The notes beneath the pieces are model-generated. The model was not told where the DNA came from, did no database searches, and saw only the letters and a program-made list of their open reading frames with translations. The position numbers and the translations under genes were made by a program. A stretch of DNA of 64,000 nt from positions 124,001-188,000 of the forward strand of contig NZ_JYJA01000037.1 of assembly GCF_000956465.1 (NCBI RefSeq), read 5' to 3'. This document shows, in pieces, positions 60,648-64,000 of this stretch; positions within the stretch are counted from its first letter, which is position 1; each line of letters opens with the position of its first letter. The DNA is from Microbacterium trichothecenolyticum (GTDB lineage: Bacteria; Actinomycetota; Actinomycetes; Actinomycetales; Microbacteriaceae).

Positions 60648-61769
60648 TCAGAGTTTCGTGACCTGGTCGAAGCTGAGCTCGACCGGGGTCTCGCGCTCGA
60701 AGAGCGAGACGAGGACCGTGAGCTTGCCGCTCTCGGGCTTGATCTCGCTGATCGTGCCGGGCAGGCCCGCGAACGAGCCTTCCTTGATCGTGATGGTCTC
60801 GCCGACTTCGAAGTCGACCTCGGCGGGGATGACGCGGGCCGCGGCGGCGCCGCCCTTCTTGGCCGCACCACCCTTCGCGCCGGCGACCTCCTTGACCTCG
60901 ACGAGGCTCTTCAGCATGTTGAAGGCCTCTTCGAAGCGCAGCGGCGTCGGGTTGTGGGCGTTGCCGACGAAGCCGGTGACACCGGGCGTGTGGCGAACGA
61001 CCGACCAGGTGTCCTCGTTGAGCTCCATGCGCACGAGCACGTAGCCCGGGATCCGGACGCGCGTGACCATCTTGCGCTGACCGTTCTTGATCTCGACGAC
61101 GTCCTCCATCGGGACCTCGATCTGGTAGATCTCCTCCTCGACCTCGAGCGTCGACTTGCGCTGCTCGATGTTGGCCTTCACCTTGCGCTCGAAGCCGGCG
61201 TAGGAGTGGATGACGTACCACTTGCCCGGGAGGGTGCGCAGGTCCGCGCGGAACGCCTCGAAGGGGTCCTCGTCGTCGTCCTCGTCGTCGGTCTTGGGGG
61301 CCTCGGCGGCGTCGGCCGGGGAGACCGATGCCTCGACGTCGTCGACGACCGCGGCGGCGGCGTCCACCTCTGCGACGAAGTCCTCGTCGAGCTCGGGCTC
61401 GTCCTCATCGCCGTTCACGTCGGGACCGTCGTACGGGGTCACCTCGGAGGCCTCCTCGGCCTCGCGCTCGGCGACCTCCTCGGCGATGGAGTCGTTGATG
61501 ACCTCGGCCGCGGCCTCGGTCTCGGCCGTCTCGTCCAGGTTGAGAGCGTCGTTCACGATGGCGTCCGCCTCCGGGTCGTCGATGTCGATGTCGTCCAGGT
61601 CGGCGTCGTCCTCGTCGGAGTCGTCGACGATGTGGATCGCGACGTGCTCGGCGGCCTCGACCGACCGCTCCTCCTCCGCGAGGACGTTGCCCTCCTGGGC
61701 TTCGTCGTCCTCGGAGGACTGCTCCGCGGCGGTCGCCCAATCGGCGTCGTCGACATATCTTTCAGTCAC
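60648..61769 (-). CDS. nusG: Transcription antitermination factor NusG with long acidic extension
   Basis: 373 residues from GTG 61767-61769. Residues 1-182 are a very acidic, low-complexity extension (runs of Asp/Glu such as [20 protein letters not shown]). The NGN domain begins at about 183 ([22 protein letters not shown]) and includes [30 protein letters not shown]. The KOW domain is at about 325-373 ([24 protein letters not shown]). NusG couples RNA polymerase to ribosomes and Rho. Other actinobacterial NusG proteins also have acidic tails, but this is long. Confidence 0.95.
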   Translation of the reverse strand: MTERYVDDADWATAAEQSSEDDEAQEGNVLAEEERSVEAAEHVAIHIVDDSDEDDADLDDIDIDDPEADAIVNDALNLDETAETEAAAEVINDSIAEEVAEREAEEASEVTPYDGPDVNGDEDEPELDEDFVAEVDAAAAVVDDVEASVSPADAAEAPKTDDEDDDEDPFEAFRADLRTLPGKWYVIHSYAGFERKVKANIEQRKSTLEVEEEIYQIEVPMEDVVEIKNGQRKMVTRVRIPGYVLVRMELNEDTWSVVRHTPGVTGFVGNAHNPTPLRFEEAFNMLKSLVEVKEVAGAKGGAAKKGGAAAARVIPAEVDFEVGETITIKEGSFAGLPGTISEIKPESGKLTVLVSLFERETPVELSFDQVTKL

Positions 61770-61852
61770 GTGAATTCTCTTCCGTTCCGTCCGCTGCCGG
61801 ACCTGCGGTCCGCCCGTGTCATGCCCCTGGTGCGAGCCGGGACGCTCGGGGA

Positions 61853-62134
61853 TCAGGCGCCGGGCACTCCGAAGACGTACGACGTGATCCACACGAACAG
61901 CACGTCCAGGCCGTAGACGAGCGCCATCATCACGACGACGAAGCCGAGCACCACCGCCGTGTACTTCAGCAGCTCCTGGCGCGTCGGGGTGACGACCTTG
62001 CGGAGCTCGGCGAAGACCTGGCGGACGAACAGGGCGATACGAGCGAAGACGTTGGGCTTCTTCTCGCGAGGCGCGGCCGTTCCCTCTGCGGGGACGACTT
62101 CGCCCTTCGGCTCGTCCTGAACCATCGATGCCAC
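61853..62134 (-). CDS. secE: Preprotein translocase subunit SecE
   Basis: 93 residues from GTG 62132-62134, chosen because GGAAGG lies seven bases upstream; ATG 62123-62125 would shorten it by three residues. [47 protein letters not shown] is the conserved amphipathic helix and single membrane segment. Precedes nusG in the standard order. Confidence 0.95.
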   Translation of the reverse strand: MASMVQDEPKGEVVPAEGTAAPREKKPNVFARIALFVRQVFAELRKVVTPTRQELLKYTAVVLGFVVVMMALVYGLDVLFVWITSYVFGVPGA

Positions 62135-62215
62135 CTGATTACCTTCCGTGAGCCGACACGGATCGGCACACTGTGTTGTCAACCACCAGCATGTCACCGG
62201 CGTTGCGCTGACGCG

Positions 62216-62288
<73 letters not shown>

Positions 62289-62463
62289 AGAGACCCGGAG
62301 GTCTCGCGAAACCCGCACTCTTCCCCTCTCACCGCGGCTTGAGGATCCGCACCCGAGGACCGGGCACGGCGAAAGAATGCAGACTTCGACTGCACGATCC
62401 AGTGTACGGCATGCCCGCAGGCCCCGCGAACCGAGGCGCCTCCGCACGCGTGCGCACACCGGA

Positions 62464-62901
62464 TCAGTACTGCTGCACGCCGTAGCGATCGGGCTCGGGC
62501 GCGCGCTCGAAGGCGCGCCCCGACAGCGACGTGGCCTCGACGCGCACATAGGTGTACTTGAGCGTCGGGATCCAGGGCCGAAGACCCAGGCCGTCGGCGC
62601 GCTCCACGTCGGCGGAGCGGTCGAGCGGATGGGCGCGACCGCGCAGGATCACACTCCACGCGTCGGTATCGGTGTGGTCGTCCACCTCGAAGAGCACCTC
62701 GTCGTTGACCGTGAGCTCGAACAGCTTGCTCCCCTGCGCGGTGCGGAAGAGCACGCTCTCGCCGTCGACGACGTAGTTCACGGGGAAGATGTCGAGCACG
62801 TCGCCGACATGCGTGACGAGGCGGCCGAGTTCCTGTCCGCGCAGGCGCTCCCAGCACTCTTCATCGGAGAGGGAGACGACGGGGTCCGGTGTGTCTGCCA
62901 T
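62464..62901 (-). CDS. PPOX-fold (pyridoxamine 5'-phosphate oxidase-like) flavin-binding protein
   Basis: 145 residues from ATG 62899-62901. ECWERLRGQELGRLVTHVGDVLDIFPVNYVVDGESVLFRTAQGSKL followed by VLFEVDDHTDTDAWSVILRGRAHPL is the pattern of the small split-barrel PPOX family. Binds FMN or F420 in relatives. Substrate unknown. Divergent from the TPR-like gene. Confidence 0.87.
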   Translation of the reverse strand: MADTPDPVVSLSDEECWERLRGQELGRLVTHVGDVLDIFPVNYVVDGESVLFRTAQGSKLFELTVNDEVLFEVDDHTDTDAWSVILRGRAHPLDRSADVERADGLGLRPWIPTLKYTYVRVEATSLSGRAFERAPEPDRYGVQQY

Positions 62902-62965
62902 GACTCCATCCTCGCGCTCGCGCTCCGTCGGCGACACCCCCGGATGACGGCATTAGCATTCCGGC

Positions 62966-63580
62966 ATGACTGTTGCGCAGACCCTGCTCGACGAGCTGTG
63001 GGACTTCTCCGACGCTGCCGGCTCCGAGGCGCGCCTGCGCGCGGCGGCGGCAGACGAGACGGATGCCGCCGCCCGCGCCGAACTCGAGACGCAGGTCGCG
63101 CGGGCCCTGGGCCTGCAGGAGAGGTTCGACGAGGCCGACGCGGTGCTCGACGCCGTCGCGATCGAGGACGCCGCCGTCGCGGCCCGTGCGGCGCTGGAGC
63201 GGGGCCGGGTGCGGAACTCGGCGGGTGATCCCGAGGCCGCGGTGCCGTACTTCCTCGCGGCGGTGGATGCCGCATCCGGGGCCGGCCTGAGCTTCCTGCA
63301 GGTCGACGCGCTGCACATGCTCGCCATCGCCGAGCCCGATCAGGCCGAGCAATGGACGTCTGCGGCTTTCGGGGCACTCGAGGGCGTCGCGGAGCCGCGC
63401 ACCCTCCGCTGGAACGTGTCGCTGCACAACAACGCCGGCTGGCGCCTGTTCGACGCCGGGCGCCTCGACGACGCGATCACGGAGTTCGAGTCGGCACGGG
63501 ATGCCGCGACCCGCTGGGGCACGCCGCAGCAGGTGCAGTGGGCCGACGAAGCCCTCGCCGAGGCCCGCGCCGCGCTCTAG
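62966..63580 (+). CDS. Small TPR-like protein
   Basis: 204 residues. Helical throughout, with repeated pairs such as ALGLQERFDEADAVLDAVAI, GDPEAAVPYFLAAVDAA, SLHNNAGWRLFDAGRLDDAITEFESARDAA. These look like three or more tetratricopeptide repeats, so it probably scaffolds a protein partner. The family is found as a conserved hypothetical in actinobacteria. Its stop lies at the start of a terminator hairpin. Confidence 0.75.
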   Translation: MTVAQTLLDELWDFSDAAGSEARLRAAAADETDAAARAELETQVARALGLQERFDEADAVLDAVAIEDAAVAARAALERGRVRNSAGDPEAAVPYFLAAVDAASGAGLSFLQVDALHMLAIAEPDQAEQWTSAAFGALEGVAEPRTLRWNVSLHNNAGWRLFDAGRLDDAITEFESARDAATRWGTPQQVQWADEALAEARAAL

Positions 63581-63620
63581 GCGTTTCGACTCGCTTCACT
63601 CGCTCGCGAGTCGAAACGCC
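63580..63620. terminator. Bidirectional terminator with GGCGTTTCG ends
   Basis: Perfect 15-bp stem (GGCGTTTCGACTCGC at 63580-63594, complement at 63606-63620) with an 11-nt loop between convergent genes. The ends match the long hairpin at 45601-45681. Confidence 0.8.
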
Positions 63621-63635
63621 CCCTCGGCGCAGGCG

Positions 63636-64000
63636 TCAGGCGCCGACGCGGATGAGCTTCTTGTTGACGAACTCGTCCGCGGCCAGCAGGCCCATCTCGC
63701 GGGACGTGCCGGAGCGCTTCACGCCGCCGAAGGGCAGACCGGGCTCGTCGGCGAGGACCACGTTGACGTAGACCATGCCGGCATCGATCCTGTCGGCGAC
63801 GCGCTGGGCCTGCTCCTCGTCGGTCGTGAACACGTACGAACCGAGGCCGTAGCTGGTGTCGTTCGCGAGCGCGACCGCGGCGTCCTCGTCGGCGACCTTG
63901 TACACGACTCCCACGGGGCCGAAGAACTCCTCGCGGTACGCGTCCATGTCGCTGGTGACGTCGGTGAGCACGGTGCCCGGGTAGAAGGCGCCGTCGCGCT
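63636..64000 (-). CDS. NAD(P)-dependent aldehyde dehydrogenase (only C-terminal part in window)
   Basis: The last 121 codons are present; the frame runs off the right edge. FFGPVGVVYKVADEDAAVALANDTSYGLGSYVFTTDEEQAQRVADRIDAGMVYVN and PFGGVKRSGTSREMG are the typical C-terminal signatures of the aldehyde dehydrogenase superfamily. The general style suggests a succinate-semialdehyde dehydrogenase-like member. The catalytic Cys lies outside the window. Confidence 0.9.
   Translation of the reverse strand, partial: RDGAFYPGTVLTDVTSDMDAYREEFFGPVGVVYKVADEDAAVALANDTSYGLGSYVFTTDEEQAQRVADRIDAGMVYVNVVLADEPGLPFGGVKRSGTSREMGLLAADEFVNKKLIRVGA

Overview
The window is high-GC DNA (about 70% by impression) with dense, mostly operonic coding. 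It looks like a chromosome segment of an actinobacterium of the Microbacteriaceae, most like Microbacterium. Supporting signs are the tRNA-Trp/secE/nusG/rplK/rplA order with a long acidic NusG, a sortase-E-type LAxTG cell-wall signal, many sugar ABC importers without their own ATPase, LacI/ROK/TetR/MarR regulators, a divergent lysG/lysE pair, and frequent GTG/TTG starts with GTGA stop-start overlaps. No rRNA, CRISPR array, transposase or phage structural gene was seen.

Layout. 1-15.7 kb: a truncated FdhF/YdeP molybdopterin oxidoreductase, signal peptidase I, a DUF305 protein, a copper amine oxidase apparently split into two genes (N2/N3-like part, then a secreted LATTG-anchored catalytic part), an APC permease with an IclR regulator, a degenerate DUF305 relative, a HerA-like ATPase, a PAP2 phosphatase, a deazaflavin-dependent reductase homologue, a Bcr/CflA exporter, and a DUF3105-DUF305 pair. 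15.7-27.4 kb: two carbohydrate ABC operons. One is an alpha-glucoside-like set controlled by a divergent LacI gene. The other ends in a LacI-DUF6807 fusion and a Gfo/Idh/MocA dehydrogenase.

27.4-28.8 kb: rplJ-rplL with its leader attenuator. 28.8-32.5 kb: formaldehyde dehydrogenase, a GlcG/HbpS protein, a PCD-glyoxalase fusion, an orphan YqaJ-like nuclease and a 2'-5' RNA ligase-like protein. 32.5-40.6 kb: an oligopeptide ABC transporter with a YtcJ-like amidohydrolase, divergent from a TetR gene across a 41-bp palindrome. 40.6-42 kb: an AbiEi/DUF559-like gene between two copies of a 119-bp palindromic repeat. 42-44.3 kb: a DHA2 exporter and its MarR regulator with three tandem operators.

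44.3-53.1 kb: a ribose/inositol-type ABC cluster (epimerase, binding protein, two permeases, ATPase, dehydrogenase) divergent from a ROK regulator. 53.1-59.3 kb: quinone reductase, lysG/lysE, a nucleoside-diphosphate-sugar epimerase with HxlR regulator, DUF1801, acylphosphatase and nitronate monooxygenase. 59.3-62.3 kb: rplA, rplK, nusG, secE and tRNA-Trp. 62.4-64 kb: a PPOX-fold protein, a TPR-like protein and a truncated aldehyde dehydrogenase.

Overall this is a saprophyte's nutrient-scavenging region placed between the two halves of the L11/L1 and L10/L12 ribosomal cluster, which lie about 31 kb apart on the same strand. The most unusual signals are the split amine oxidase, the LacI-DUF6807 fusion, the repeat-flanked AbiEi-like gene, an octamer (ACGGATGC) strongly enriched over base composition and found in terminator stems, and a possible pseudoknot element near 8.3 kb.
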